NCBI GenBank assembly: GCA_004764695.1
Contig: SMSO01000037.1
Coordinates: forward strand, 1,793,747-1,857,746
Direction of reading: 5' to 3'
From: Schizochytrium sp. TIO01
Lineage: Eukaryota > Sar > Bigyra > Thraustochytrida > Thraustochytriidae
Length of the DNA: 64,000 nucleotides
The translations under genes were made by a program, and so were the position numbers. The number at the start of each line of letters is the position of its first letter. Within the stretch, counting starts at the first letter, position 1. Below, piece after piece: positions 51,718 through 62,885 of the stretch. The notes beneath the pieces are model-generated. The model searched no databases. It was not told the DNA's origin and saw nothing but the letters and a program-made list of their open reading frames with translations.

Positions 51718-54700
51718 GGTGGCTGCTCGGAGATAACGCGCGAAGGAGCAAGGAAACAAATATGATTAAGCAATGCTCAGTCGTACAGCACAGAATCAAG
51801 GAGCTAACCAAAAGCTCATGACAAGCCCTGATTAAGCTTTTCAACCTGTTGATTATCTTTCTTATTTCTTTTAGTTTTTTTTTTAGTTTTTTTATTTATT
51901 TATTTCCTTCTCTTAGGCTGGCCTGATCTGATTTGCTCATAGATCCTTTGTGGATGTTGAAATGGGGATGACATGGATTGTGATGAAACTTATGTATATT
52001 TGGAGAATTAAGTAAAAAGGGTTAGAGTTGTACTGTTTGCAACTTTGACAGCTTGTATTCATCATCAAGGCTTCACATCCGCAAACATTACTAGAGGTTC
52101 AAAACGACCCATTGTGGTACTCCTCTTTTAATGAATAGAGGGTGAATAATCCTCTTTGAAAACCATGGAGGTTAATTGGTGTGAACAAAACCGCCCCACT
52201 GAGTATTGTCTCACATTGTAAATGTGGTCTTCTTATCCAACTTCAGAGCAACAAAATATATTTGACCTTTCAGATATTCACTTTTGGGTCCTTACTTGAA
52301 TTTATGGTTCTTCTGTCCACAGTTTCTTTGCAAGACATTAAGTTTAGTGTAACTTAAATTAAAATCACCTAGGCTTTCGAACAGCATGCTATAATGTTGT
52401 GTAATGATACCGAGCAAGATAAACTTACTTATGGATGGTTTGACTTTCTGACAGAGGAAAGTAGAAAGACTGAGGTTGTGAAGAATAAGACGAATTTTAA
52501 TGCTATTAGCTTGTCGGTATTGGGCCTTTCATGAGTGTGCTCGTTCGTTAGCACTATTCTAATTGGAAACAAAGGAAGTGCCACAAAATTGAAAGGGAAA
52601 TTGATAACTACTAGATATGTTATTTTCTTTCATTTAGATCCATGCAAAAGTCTTTGACTACATGCTTATTCTTGCTGGTGACGAGGATTTCACCAATAAC
52701 AAAGACAACAACTAGACTCTATGCCTTGTACGAAGTCCCTTTTTAATAACTTGTACCGTACGATAGGAAAGACAAGTGGTTAGCGTGAAATGCCGTGTAC
52801 AATTAGTCATTTATTTTAAAAAGAAAATCGTTTTGCATTTTTAACTTTCCACTACAGTACGTGTCAAAATCTTCAGTTCCACCAGCGTTTGTATGATTAC
52901 AGCGAGATAAATCTTCATCAGAAGCATCCCGATCGGTTTGAGTAGTAACCTGACCTTGATTTAAAGAATAACAAACAGGTAACGGTGTTATTGTCAAGGT
53001 CATCCTTTCTCAATGATTAAAATAATATCTTGATTCAAAGGACTCAGCAACATTTATAAGAGCTCATACTAATTGTTCAAAATGATTCATTAAAATAGCA
53101 ATGTTTACTCGCATTGTCTCAAATATTTCTGTTCAGATTTATTTTAGCCAATACTCACGCAAACTACTCCCTGACTACACCAACATCACTTTTTGCCAGA
53201 CAATTAAAAACTAAGAAATTTAGTTATCATCGCATAATGTATCTATGGGGAATTAAAAAGCTTGAAGCCCATATCTATGCTCTTAACTACTATATTTTTA
53301 AAAAGTACTTTAAAATGATATATATATATATTTGTTTTTTTTTTTGTTTTTTTAAAAAGAGTTTTTATTTTATATGTATATAATCAAGTTCTAGTATCAT
53401 GATATTTAATTTTAATTAATATATATATTAAACATAAATGAAAACTATTATAAATCTGAGGAAAACACATAACACACACACACCTTATTAGGTCTTTAAG
53501 CCGAATCATCAGCATATAAATATGTTCAATATTATACTCGCGATGCTAAACTCAATCAGTAACGATCTTTGTAATGAATATAAATACATTTCAAATTATC
53601 CTTTATCAACCTTGTCCTCAATATTATGAACTAGGGTAGCTGCTAGTAGAAGCAAAGAGGCACATCTGAAAAAGCATCACCATAAATTCAGAACCATCTT
53701 CGTGCTGAAAGGGTGTATCTCATTTCCTCCATGCAGCTGCGCATTCAATTCTCAAAATTATGGCTTCAAGCGGTTTGTGATTGTCGTTTATGTAGTTCTA
53801 TCCATATATCCAAATATATTCATTCTATAGCGCAAGGAAACATTTTCGATTCTTTGTATTTAAAAAATGTTTTCCTTTCTCTCATTCGTTATTTGAGGTC
53901 ATACTTGACCTTTAAAATATGCACTCAAAATGACATACGAAAAGGCCAGTGTCCATGCAGATGCGTGGCTCTAGAGCTTGTTTCAAATTTATTGTATCTC
54001 CGCACCTGTAGTTAGCTCTTCACTCAACCTGGTTCCCGGGCCTTTTCACTCCGAAATCGCGGAGACAAGGCTGTTCGGTTCTAAAATAGACATGGACCCT
54101 TTTTCTTTTTCTTTTTTTACTTGAATAATAATAATAATATTACGAGCGAAGATTTGTCTTCGCTGTAGTCGCGCTGCTTCTGCTGAAGGGGAAACTGCCA
54201 TCGCTTGCGGCTTCTAACCCACCTGCGTGCACCGACGCCAGTAGAGAGGATTCTATATATGGGCTTCAAATAAATGCCTCGCAGACATTGTCTCTCACAC
54301 AGTGCCTCGCAGTTTTGGTATCAAAGGTGGAAGTAGGAAATGTTGGCGTTTTCTATCATTTCTTTAAAATTTAATGAAGCCTTGTGACCCCGCACTGATA
54401 TGGCGTACGCTGATCATAACTTTCCGTCTTTCCCGTTCGATCTTTCTGACAGAGCCTAAGTCAATCACGAAGGGTCGTTCCTCACGATGTGCGGGTCCTC
54501 TGGCCGCAGTTCTCAAGCAGTGCAGCGTGCTCTGGCGCTTGCGAAGCCGTACCGGAGTTGCAAGCCCACGGAGATTTACTTGTTTCATGGACGATCCAAA
54601 GAGAAGAAACGAACTCAGAACAGCGTAGACAACTCAAGAAAGCTTATGTATCATGCGCGATGCCCAGACCATCGGCGGCCCAATCCCAACAGCACTGGTG

Positions 54701-55547
54701 CCCTGCACGGCCCTCCCGCCCCTTCCGAGGAGCGAGCAAGCAGCATCAACAGATACTCTTCCATTCTCACTATTCAAGGTCGATACTACACGAGGCATTG
54801 TTGATTTATTGACCTATTCTTCATAGGCAGTCGTAGACAAAACACGAGACGCCTTTATGCATCCCAGCGCGTACATCCATGTTCTATACAGTAGGCGAAA
54901 CGTGAGGGCGATGTCTCCAGCGAGCGTACTCCGACGTCGAGGAGCGAGCTGGCTTCGAGCTGGCTGGAGAAATTAGAGCTTCGATAATCAGTGAGTGAAG
55001 ATGAGATTGAAGGAACAGAAAGAAGAAAGACGCGAATGAGCGATAGTAGGTATAGCATATATAGTAGGTAAGGTAAGATGAGGCGAGTACTAACTAAGTC
55101 CCTATAATGTACTAAAAAAGAATGAATGAGTTTCTCAGTAATGGCCCTAATAACAAACTTTTATTCATGAAGAAGAGAATATAGAGACCTAAGTTTTTTG
55201 ATTAATAATTTGTCGATTCATTCGTTTATTTATTCTTATTCATTCACTCATTCTTTCATAACAGGATCTGCGCAGGCGTGTCTATCTGCGCAGGCAACGT
55301 CGGTGCGGCGTCTCGCAGCGTCTCGCAGCCCGGGCTGCTGCGCGACCTATAGTCCGTCCGCCTCTGCGAGACGTGTCTGTCTGTGCTTTCTGGTACTACG
55401 TTCGTCCGTCGGCGGATAGACAAGTTTGGGATTCCGAGTTTGAACTTTGAACCCAGCGAGGCCAGCATCTTCATCGTCACGAGAGTGAAGCTGCAGAGAC
55501 CTCGTCGGCGGCCTTGAAGTCGGCTCCATAGCGTTAAAAATTACAGA
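51718..55547. other. AT-rich intergenic region, UFSP2-like to UBR ligase
   Basis: About 3.8 kb between divergent genes. Mostly AT-rich with T/TTTA runs (51862-51912), TA and T runs (53310-53365), ATA repeats near 54125, and a mixed-composition patch (54370-54800) where short frames exist on both strands without a recognisable family. ATTC-type repeats lie near 55215-55250, then the GC-richer leader of the UBR gene. No gene is supported. Confidence 0.5.
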
Positions 55548-58500
55548 ATGTGGGGCGGTGGCGGCCTTGGTAGCGCGCTGGCCGGCATGGCGTCGACCCT
55601 GCGTCTCTCGGAGCTCACATCCTCAAACTCCTCGACCTCATCCTCGACTTCGACCCAGAACTCTGCAGTAGCTCAAACCTCTACGCAGATATCATCTGCG
55701 CAGTCCCAACCATCCCATGTTACAACCGCTAGTCTTCGCACCAGGCTTGAGGCGCTTGTTCGGAGGCCAAGATCTGGTCAAGGAAGATACTCTCTGCAAG
55801 AAAGCCCTTCTGCAAGCTCCTCGTCGAGCCCAAATTCTTCAGAGCAGCTGGGGCTTCAAGGGCGCAACAGCAGTAGCATCAGAAGAGGTAGAACTGTAGA
55901 ACAAGATATTGGAGAAGGCACTGGAAGTGGGTTTAAATATCTTGAAGATCATGTAAATGAAGGCCTCAGCGGAGATCTCGGAGAACTTGGCTCCAGAATG
56001 GTACTCGAGGAAGATACTTCGGTTGAGATGGCGCAAGATGCGCTCTTGTATGTATTAGAGCAGGCGTGGAACGAGTCAAGGCTAGACGTGGATGTGGACT
56101 GCATGACCAGAGCTCTGAAATTGTGCGAATGGACTGCCATGGGAGGTCAGGACCCAGCGAAAGAGACTGCAAGGTTGCGGGAGGAATTTGGTTCCTCGTG
56201 GCCCAGGTGCAACCGCGTCTGGCTGAGCAATCATGTTGCGTATAGGTGCAAGGATTGTGGAACTACAGAGAGTTCATGCATCTGCGTGGAGTGTTTTGAC
56301 CCGGCAGACCACGAAGGCCATGATTTTCGCATTTACAAATCCAATAGCGGAGGATGCTGCGATTGCGGAGATCCGAATGCATGGAGGCCAAGCGGCAATT
56401 GCAAAGCCCATCGCGTAGACCCCAATGCCCCCGTTACTGGTACCGACGCTCTCCCGCCCACTGTGCGCCGTGGCACTAGCCTTGTTGTTAGCGTTCTGGC
56501 TAGAGAACTGCTTCTTTGTATTTGTGATGTACTTGCAGCTATCTCAGCCCCAAGGGAGCCCTGGCGAAAAGCTGCCGATCATACTTGGCACACAAGTCCC
56601 AATCTTGTACTCTCCAGCGGCACCCACCTCCACAACCTCACAGACCACGGTACGCAAGGAATTCAACATTTTAGTACTACAAGGGACAGTCATGTGGAGA
56701 AAAGGCAGAAACTCTTTGAATTTATTATTCGCTTTCTTACACAGCTTTGCGAACTCGGGCCTCCACTTCGTAGACTCATAGCTGAGGAACTTGTTACACC
56801 ATATAGCGCGCATCGCCCAGCCTCGGCGTATGCTTCCGAGAGCTTTGCCCAACATAGTTGTATTGAAGCGTTTATCCGCTTTGGCATTTTTCTTGAGTCT
56901 GATGTGCAAAAAGTTCTTGGTATCCTCGTTTTGCGCCTCCTCATTGATGATGACTTCAAAACGCATTATACAGATACATTTGTCACTAATTATGGCTACC
57001 TTATTACCAATTATCTACATGGCTCTAAAGTTGTCAGAGGAAGTATCAATGAATACCTGGACCGCATTCTTTGCCAGCTTTGCAACTCCACCGAACAGGT
57101 TCGCCACCTAGTCACAGGCCAGCCAACCGACATGTTAGGTATCACAGTTGACGCCATTCTCCAGCTAGGAAAAAGGGCGGCTGTGCCACGGCGTTTCGAC
57201 GTTGTCAGCTTGCCAAGGAATCGCAACTTGCCCAGCGATGGGGGGGACTCGGCAGCAGCGGCTGCAGCCGCAGCCTTGCGTGGACATCCAGAACCAAGGT
57301 CCTCTTCTCGACGGGCTCGCACTTTAGGGCCTGACGGAGGCTTCCCGCCCATGAGTAATTGCAACTTGGGCCATAACAACTCAAATGTCATGGTGGATGT
57401 GGCATCAGAAAATGTCGAAACACGCCTCTTTTACCGACTTATTATGGATTTACGTCTCCTACTTGTTCACGACACTGTCACCATTCATGGTATTATGCAA
57501 CGTCCTGAAATCCTCCAACAGGCTCTTACCATGTTTTCTATGCTACAAGAAATAAATCCCCAGACTCGCAAGGTCGATGTGCACTTAGAGTTCGAGAATC
57601 GTGCAACGTGGGAGGGTGCATTTTTGTTGGAAATGGAAATGGTTTGTGCCTTCTTTCGCCTGATTGATGGATTCAAGCAAGTGATGCGGGACAATCCAGG
57701 TGCCAAGCCCACGGCACTCAATGCCTTGCGCTCTACCACAAGGGCGCTTGTTCAGTGGTTAGAGAGTCAGGGCCTCACTGCACGACGATTTATTACCATG
57801 AGTACAGCGCATATTAAAGGTGGTGACCCCTTCTCGGGTGTCGTCGCGAGCCTCACGCACCTTGTCTCGTCAGGGAGCTACACGACTTCAATCCATATCC
57901 CGTTGCACCGTTTTTGGGCGGGCATTTTTCATGCAGCTATTGAAGAAACGGAGCCACGCACAACTTTGCGCAAGGTTCTCCAAGAGGGTCAAGGACATGC
58001 TCCTCCCACACCATCCGGTCTAATGGGCCGTCGTGACATGCTAGACATATTGATTGCACAATCTATCGACGCCCGAGAGCATCACGAAGGCGAAGATAGT
58101 AACTCCAGCATTACCCCTGCTGGCTTTGCTTGTCTAGTTGCAGAACACCCTCTCCGCGTCTTTTCAAAGCTTGCGCAAGTACGCTCGAGAGCGTGGATAC
58201 GTAATGGTGCCCTCGTTGAAGTGGAACCGCAGCATTATCTTTCTCGGTCGTGGTCTTGGTTTGCACACGACCTTGACCTTTTCACACTACAGTACTCCGC
58301 CTCCGTCATGGATGGCGACTCTTTCATCCGTTTCGTTGCCAAACGCTTTGAAGTCGACGAGGTCCTGAGCTATGCATGGACCCCAACGTCTGTGTTGGAG
58401 TCCAGTGGTACACTTAACGACTCTGCCCGTCGCAAGAGTCGCCGCCAGCGTCGCGCCGAGTCTGAGAAACTTGATGAGGATCAGCTTGCAGTGATGTGTG

Positions 58501-61500
58501 AGAGTATGCTTCATCTTGTAAGCGTTCTTGTCCATGACCGTACCCGTCTCGGCGAACGACCCAAAGAAACCCTACACAAACAGGTCATCCATGCTCTTGC
58601 TTCAAGTCCAGGAAGTAAACGCACATTCAGTGCAATTGAAGCATGTATTCCCCTACGTGTCCTCGAAGAGGGAGGGCGTCTGGAGGATGTTCTCGCCGAG
58701 GTAGCAGACTTCAATCCTCCTAGCGCTAAGGACACGGAAGGTACATACTCACTCAAAGAGTCCTATTGGACTAGCGACCTAGACTTGTACTATTCGCACT
58801 TCACAACAGAACAGCGACAGGTCATGGAAGAGAACTTCGACCTTTTTCATAAGAGAAAGCGCAAGCGCCGTGATATTAGCTCTAGCCTTGACAGTATTAC
58901 TGATGACGAAATCAGTCCGCGGAGCTCAGGAGATCGCTCACAGTCCATGTCCTGCACCACCGCATCTGCATCTGCATATGTTTGTCGTCTTATGGCATTG
59001 CCGCTAGATGCGCCCATTTACAAGTCTTTTTCCCATGTTCCGTTCAATCTCTTATTCTGCGCGGAACTTCATGGAACCATCTTCCGAGTTTTACATGCTT
59101 GTGTACGGGAGGAAGTTTCTGATGTTGTACTTGCCCGGCCAAGCATTCTTCTTGAAGCACTGAGTCTCCTCTATCAGGGCATCCTTCTAAGTACTGATCT
59201 TGATATGGTTGCCGAATATGAACGCGAACTTGTAGGCCATTTTCAAGATGCGTCAAATGACTCAAATGGTAAATCTTACGTTGGGCACAAACCTCGATCT
59301 AGAAGCTGTGACGGAACTATTGCCTGGACGTGGCCCAACACCGCCCTTCAGCGTTGCATGTCGGCCCCTACTGACTTGCGCGCCATGTCTATGTCTATCA
59401 ACCATCGCATTGACCACATCCAACACCGTGTTCGATTACCTTACCACAACCCGATCCTCAATGCCTGTGAGCTCGTGCCACTTGCTGAGAAACGAACCAA
59501 ATCTCCCAGTCGACAGGATGTCGATGGAGAGAACTCGCCGATACTAGCTCCTCGTGTTGCAAGTGATTCCTGTGTTGGTTCGCCTCCAACTCTCAGTGGG
59601 TCTCTCTCCGAGTGGTCTTGGCCTTCTCCATCTGGGCCTCTTGCTGCACCTTCTTCAGTGTCTTCATCGCCCTCTCTGTCACCATCTTCTCCGCCTTCAT
59701 CCTCCTCGATCCCCGTACCAGGGTCTCACACCGGAAGTTTAGGCGGAGCCATTGCTACAACACGACGGGCTAATAACACTACACAGACTTATGGGACACC
59801 TCAACTTGGTCCATCGGCTGTTGAATCCTTTTGTGATAAGTCAACCTTGGGATATCTCCCCGAACCCTTATGTAGCCTTGCACCTCGTGCTCGCGAGGAA
59901 CAAAGTGTTGGTGTCTCCATCTTTATGCTGCTTTTGCAACTCGTACAGAGTCAGGGCCGATGGGGTCGAGACGTACATGAATTAGCAGTGCTATTAGTAC
60001 AGGAGATCACTGAGCACATGCAAAAACTTGCACCTGGCTTACAAACGTTAAGTGACCATTTCATGAGCTCCAATACCTCTAATTCAACGGACCTAGCCAT
60101 GAACCGGAGAGCAACGAGCCCACAAGTTCCGACACCGCCGCGATCTGCTGTATTCGCGGCAGCCGTTGCTGCAAATGCGCTTAATCGTGCTAGAACTGCT
60201 CCATCTGCATGTACTACTAGCCCCAGCAAAGCCGAACCAGCTCAATCCCTCGAGTCTGCAAGCCCTGGCTTGAGTCTTACTGTTGGGCTACCTGTGAATG
60301 GAGTCTTGTCATCTCCTGACACATCAGACGCAGGAAGTACAAACACTGGCGCAGATGACTTAAGCAGTAATTCTTCTGCTACCAAAAAGCGCACAAAGAA
60401 GAAGAAGAAGAAATCATCCACATCGCAAAATGGACTAGACCAGAATGATCTTGCCTCCTTGTCACCTACGTTAAACGCCTCGGCTGCCAGGCAAGCTCGT
60501 ATTATGGCTAAATTCAAGAAACGCCAAGCAGCATTTCTCTCAAGCTCTGCTGGTTTGTCGACGCCCGACGAAGTAGAGAACACTTCACAAATTGAGGGTC
60601 AGCATGTGGAATGCGCTCTCTGTCGTGAACCTGCATCATTGAGTCGTACGATGGGAATTGTAGCTTACTCGGGCGTTGGTTCCGTGTCTGAAGCTCTCAA
60701 ACAAGAATATTTATTTGGAACCCCCATCCTTCAGAAGCCTGTTGGCGGTCCTCGCCACTCATGTGATACATCCTTAGTTCGTGCTTGTGGACACCATGTA
60801 CATTTTGACTGCCTAGAAACATACAAACAATCTCTCACAACCACGAACGATGTGATCGATGTAGAAGCAGACGAGTTTCGTTGCCCTATTTGCCGAAGCT
60901 TGGCAAACAACCTTTTGCCAATGTTTTATAAGGAAGACAGTGTTCCTTCCGCACTTGTAGAGAGATATCTTCAACGGATTCTTCGTGCAGCTGAACCTTC
61001 ATATGCAAGGGATGCAAAAAGGCTTGGACAGCTATTTCAGGAAAATTGTCTCCTAGCGATCTGCGCTGTGAATGATTCTGGCGCAAGTAACACCTTGCAG
61101 TCCTACGAGACCTTGGCTCATTTACTTCGATCTACCTACGAAGCTGTTCAACGTGTACAGGACGATGCAGAGCGACTGCAGGTGATTGAGGTTATCGAAG
61201 CTCAGATGGAGCGATTTGGCCTTGATGAAAACACTCCCTCGCCTTTTGAGCTATTTGGAAGTTGGCTCCTCCTTGGTGGTAAGGGACCCAAAATGGACTT
61301 TGCCAAGGAAACTCTAGCAGCAGCCATGGGACAAGTGATTGTTGCTCTTGCTGTAAACGCAGATGGAACATCTTTAGGTCAAGCCCTAAATGAACACGCC
61401 CATGAAACTGAGATGGTAAACAGTTCTTCCTCAACTTTGTTTACGATGATTAAAATGGCTGAGCAGACACTTGTCAAAGCTCAAATGTTGGGTAAAGCAT

Positions 61501-62423
61501 CCTCGTTTAAGCTTAAGATGCCAAGTGGATTTCCCAGCTTGGCCGCTCGAGCAGGAAAGCTTGGAGATATGCCAGTGGAAAAGGTAGTAGGAAGGTTGTG
61601 TGTTTCATTGATTCAGTCATTTATTATATCAATGGCTGCAGTCGAGTACCAGGGTCAGAGCTCCACTGGGCGCCGTTCTTGGCGATATGTGCATGAGGAC
61701 ATTCAAGCTGCCGAAGACGGTATTTTTGATTTAGAGAATGCTGAACTTGGCCTTACTGCGGAGATGATTCAAGAAAAGGTACAGCTGATTATCCAAGGAA
61801 TTATTTGTCCTCGGGGGGGCTTCTCTGATATGCATGAAGATAAAGATGAAATGATGGGAAGCAGTAACGAAAGAGGAAAGCAAGAAATTATTCAGCACCT
61901 TGCAGAGCCATCTCTGATATGCTCCGGTCGTCTCGAGCTTCCTGGGCTCCTGCAACTTCCTCAATTATACACAGACTTGTACCTGCGCTTCTGTGAAGGT
62001 GCAACCTCCCAGAATTTGCCAGTTTGTGAAACGTGCTCGCAGCCCCTTAGCACGGATACTGCAATGATTTGTCTTCATTGTGGAAAAACTCTTTGCTTAA
62101 GCATGACTTGTCAGCCGGGTGGTATCCAAAGACGTTTGACACGCCATGCACTCAATTGTACTGGCGTGGTGTGCAAAACAGTATGTGCTTTCCTCCCTGC
62201 GTATACCAGTTCTGCTTACGTTGTCATTAATAATACGCGAATGATGGAATTCGGTTCCGTCTATCTAGACTCGCACGGAGAGGCAGACCCCCTTTTGCGT
62301 CGGGGTAAACCACTGTATGTTTCTGATGCAAGAATGCAACAACTACGACGCCTGGTCTATGGTCTTGGGTTCACAACTGAAATGGTTGGAGTTCGCCGCA
62401 TATCACACTTTCTCGTAGAATAA
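55548..62423 (+). CDS. UBR1/UBR2/PRT6-type N-recognin E3 ubiquitin ligase
   Basis: A 2291-residue RING E3 of the N-degron pathway in one uninterrupted frame. A Ser/Thr-rich N-terminus (1-120) leads to the UBR zinc box (about 221-290): CNRVWLSNHVAYRCKDCG, then CICVECFDPADHEGHDF and GGCCDCGDPNAW, the fold that binds basic (type 1) N-terminal residues. A helical body follows (VLARELLLCICDVLAAI; TNYGYLITNYLHGSKVVRG). No ClpS-like type 2 domain is recognisable between the UBR box and this body, as in plant PRT6. A long Ser/Pro/Thr-rich insert spans about 1370-1680. The RING-H2 (about 1689-1780) runs from CALC to FRCPICR and has a roughly 50-residue insertion after the first Cys pair. The C-terminal autoinhibitory region (about 2160-2291) has CETCSQPL, MICLHCGKTLC, and the terminal LLRRGKPLYVS and RLVYGLGF. 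ATG at 55548 is first. Confidence 0.95.
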   Translation: MWGGGGLGSALAGMASTLRLSELTSSNSSTSSSTSTQNSAVAQTSTQISSAQSQPSHVTTASLRTRLEALVRRPRSGQGRYSLQESPSASSSSSPNSSEQLGLQGRNSSSIRRGRTVEQDIGEGTGSGFKYLEDHVNEGLSGDLGELGSRMVLEEDTSVEMAQDALLYVLEQAWNESRLDVDVDCMTRALKLCEWTAMGGQDPAKETARLREEFGSSWPRCNRVWLSNHVAYRCKDCGTTESSCICVECFDPADHEGHDFRIYKSNSGGCCDCGDPNAWRPSGNCKAHRVDPNAPVTGTDALPPTVRRGTSLVVSVLARELLLCICDVLAAISAPREPWRKAADHTWHTSPNLVLSSGTHLHNLTDHGTQGIQHFSTTRDSHVEKRQKLFEFIIRFLTQLCELGPPLRRLIAEELVTPYSAHRPASAYASESFAQHSCIEAFIRFGIFLESDVQKVLGILVLRLLIDDDFKTHYTDTFVTNYGYLITNYLHGSKVVRGSINEYLDRILCQLCNSTEQVRHLVTGQPTDMLGITVDAILQLGKRAAVPRRFDVVSLPRNRNLPSDGGDSAAAAAAAALRGHPEPRSSSRRARTLGPDGGFPPMSNCNLGHNNSNVMVDVASENVETRLFYRLIMDLRLLLVHDTVTIHGIMQRPEILQQALTMFSMLQEINPQTRKVDVHLEFENRATWEGAFLLEMEMVCAFFRLIDGFKQVMRDNPGAKPTALNALRSTTRALVQWLESQGLTARRFITMSTAHIKGGDPFSGVVASLTHLVSSGSYTTSIHIPLHRFWAGIFHAAIEETEPRTTLRKVLQEGQGHAPPTPSGLMGRRDMLDILIAQSIDAREHHEGEDSNSSITPAGFACLVAEHPLRVFSKLAQVRSRAWIRNGALVEVEPQHYLSRSWSWFAHDLDLFTLQYSASVMDGDSFIRFVAKRFEVDEVLSYAWTPTSVLESSGTLNDSARRKSRRQRRAESEKLDEDQLAVMCESMLHLVSVLVHDRTRLGERPKETLHKQVIHALASSPGSKRTFSAIEACIPLRVLEEGGRLEDVLAEVADFNPPSAKDTEGTYSLKESYWTSDLDLYYSHFTTEQRQVMEENFDLFHKRKRKRRDISSSLDSITDDEISPRSSGDRSQSMSCTTASASAYVCRLMALPLDAPIYKSFSHVPFNLLFCAELHGTIFRVLHACVREEVSDVVLARPSILLEALSLLYQGILLSTDLDMVAEYERELVGHFQDASNDSNGKSYVGHKPRSRSCDGTIAWTWPNTALQRCMSAPTDLRAMSMSINHRIDHIQHRVRLPYHNPILNACELVPLAEKRTKSPSRQDVDGENSPILAPRVASDSCVGSPPTLSGSLSEWSWPSPSGPLAAPSSVSSSPSLSPSSPPSSSSIPVPGSHTGSLGGAIATTRRANNTTQTYGTPQLGPSAVESFCDKSTLGYLPEPLCSLAPRAREEQSVGVSIFMLLLQLVQSQGRWGRDVHELAVLLVQEITEHMQKLAPGLQTLSDHFMSSNTSNSTDLAMNRRATSPQVPTPPRSAVFAAAVAANALNRARTAPSACTTSPSKAEPAQSLESASPGLSLTVGLPVNGVLSSPDTSDAGSTNTGADDLSSNSSATKKRTKKKKKKSSTSQNGLDQNDLASLSPTLNASAARQARIMAKFKKRQAAFLSSSAGLSTPDEVENTSQIEGQHVECALCREPASLSRTMGIVAYSGVGSVSEALKQEYLFGTPILQKPVGGPRHSCDTSLVRACGHHVHFDCLETYKQSLTTTNDVIDVEADEFRCPICRSLANNLLPMFYKEDSVPSALVERYLQRILRAAEPSYARDAKRLGQLFQENCLLAICAVNDSGASNTLQSYETLAHLLRSTYEAVQRVQDDAERLQVIEVIEAQMERFGLDENTPSPFELFGSWLLLGGKGPKMDFAKETLAAAMGQVIVALAVNADGTSLGQALNEHAHETEMVNSSSSTLFTMIKMAEQTLVKAQMLGKASSFKLKMPSGFPSLAARAGKLGDMPVEKVVGRLCVSLIQSFIISMAAVEYQGQSSTGRRSWRYVHEDIQAAEDGIFDLENAELGLTAEMIQEKVQLIIQGIICPRGGFSDMHEDKDEMMGSSNERGKQEIIQHLAEPSLICSGRLELPGLLQLPQLYTDLYLRFCEGATSQNLPVCETCSQPLSTDTAMICLHCGKTLCLSMTCQPGGIQRRLTRHALNCTGVVCKTVCAFLPAYTSSAYVVINNTRMMEFGSVYLDSHGEADPLLRRGKPLYVSDARMQQLRRLVYGLGFTTEMVGVRRISHFLVE

Positions 62424-62885
62424 GTCCGCTCGCACCATGGAAATCACCAAAAACTACTCTTTTCAGGACGGACTTTTCGGTCCGCGATAGTGGGCTCGAA
62501 TGGGTATTGAATTTTCATTTCATGCATGATGTAATATGATTTGTGCAGAAGCAGTTTACATTACTTTCGCTATTCAAACAACAAACTTTTCTCTATATTA
62601 TATCCTTTTGGGAAAACATCTATGATGGAGAAATCAAGTTGCGTTATTTCTTTAGCTATCGTTATCGTTACCTCCAGAAGGAGGATATTTCTATGACAAC
62701 AAATCAACAAATGGCGTAGTCCAGGAAACAATATATATATTTTTTATGTCTCGTCTTTGATGAAGGAAAATGCATATGTTCCTTGGAATCAGAAATACAA
62801 CAAATGTCTTTCATTGGTTCTTCATTTGGCTATTATTAACTGATTAGAAAAAGTTGCCGAGACAACTGGGCCTATTCCAATAAAA
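62424..62885. other. Convergent spacer after UBR ligase
   Basis: AT-rich 3' flank of the UBR gene and of the acidic protein gene on the other strand. It includes an AATAAA string at about 62879. No gene is seen. Confidence 0.5.

Noticed and set aside
54364-54588. Minus-strand frame with RPFVIDLGS, considered as an FHA-domain fragment
   Set aside because: The match is one short string; the remaining FHA residues and framework are absent.
54487-54804. 105-codon frame starting MCG, considered as an SRAP/HMCES protein
   Set aside because: Only the first three residues fit; the rest lacks any SRAP motif, and other frames are equally open.
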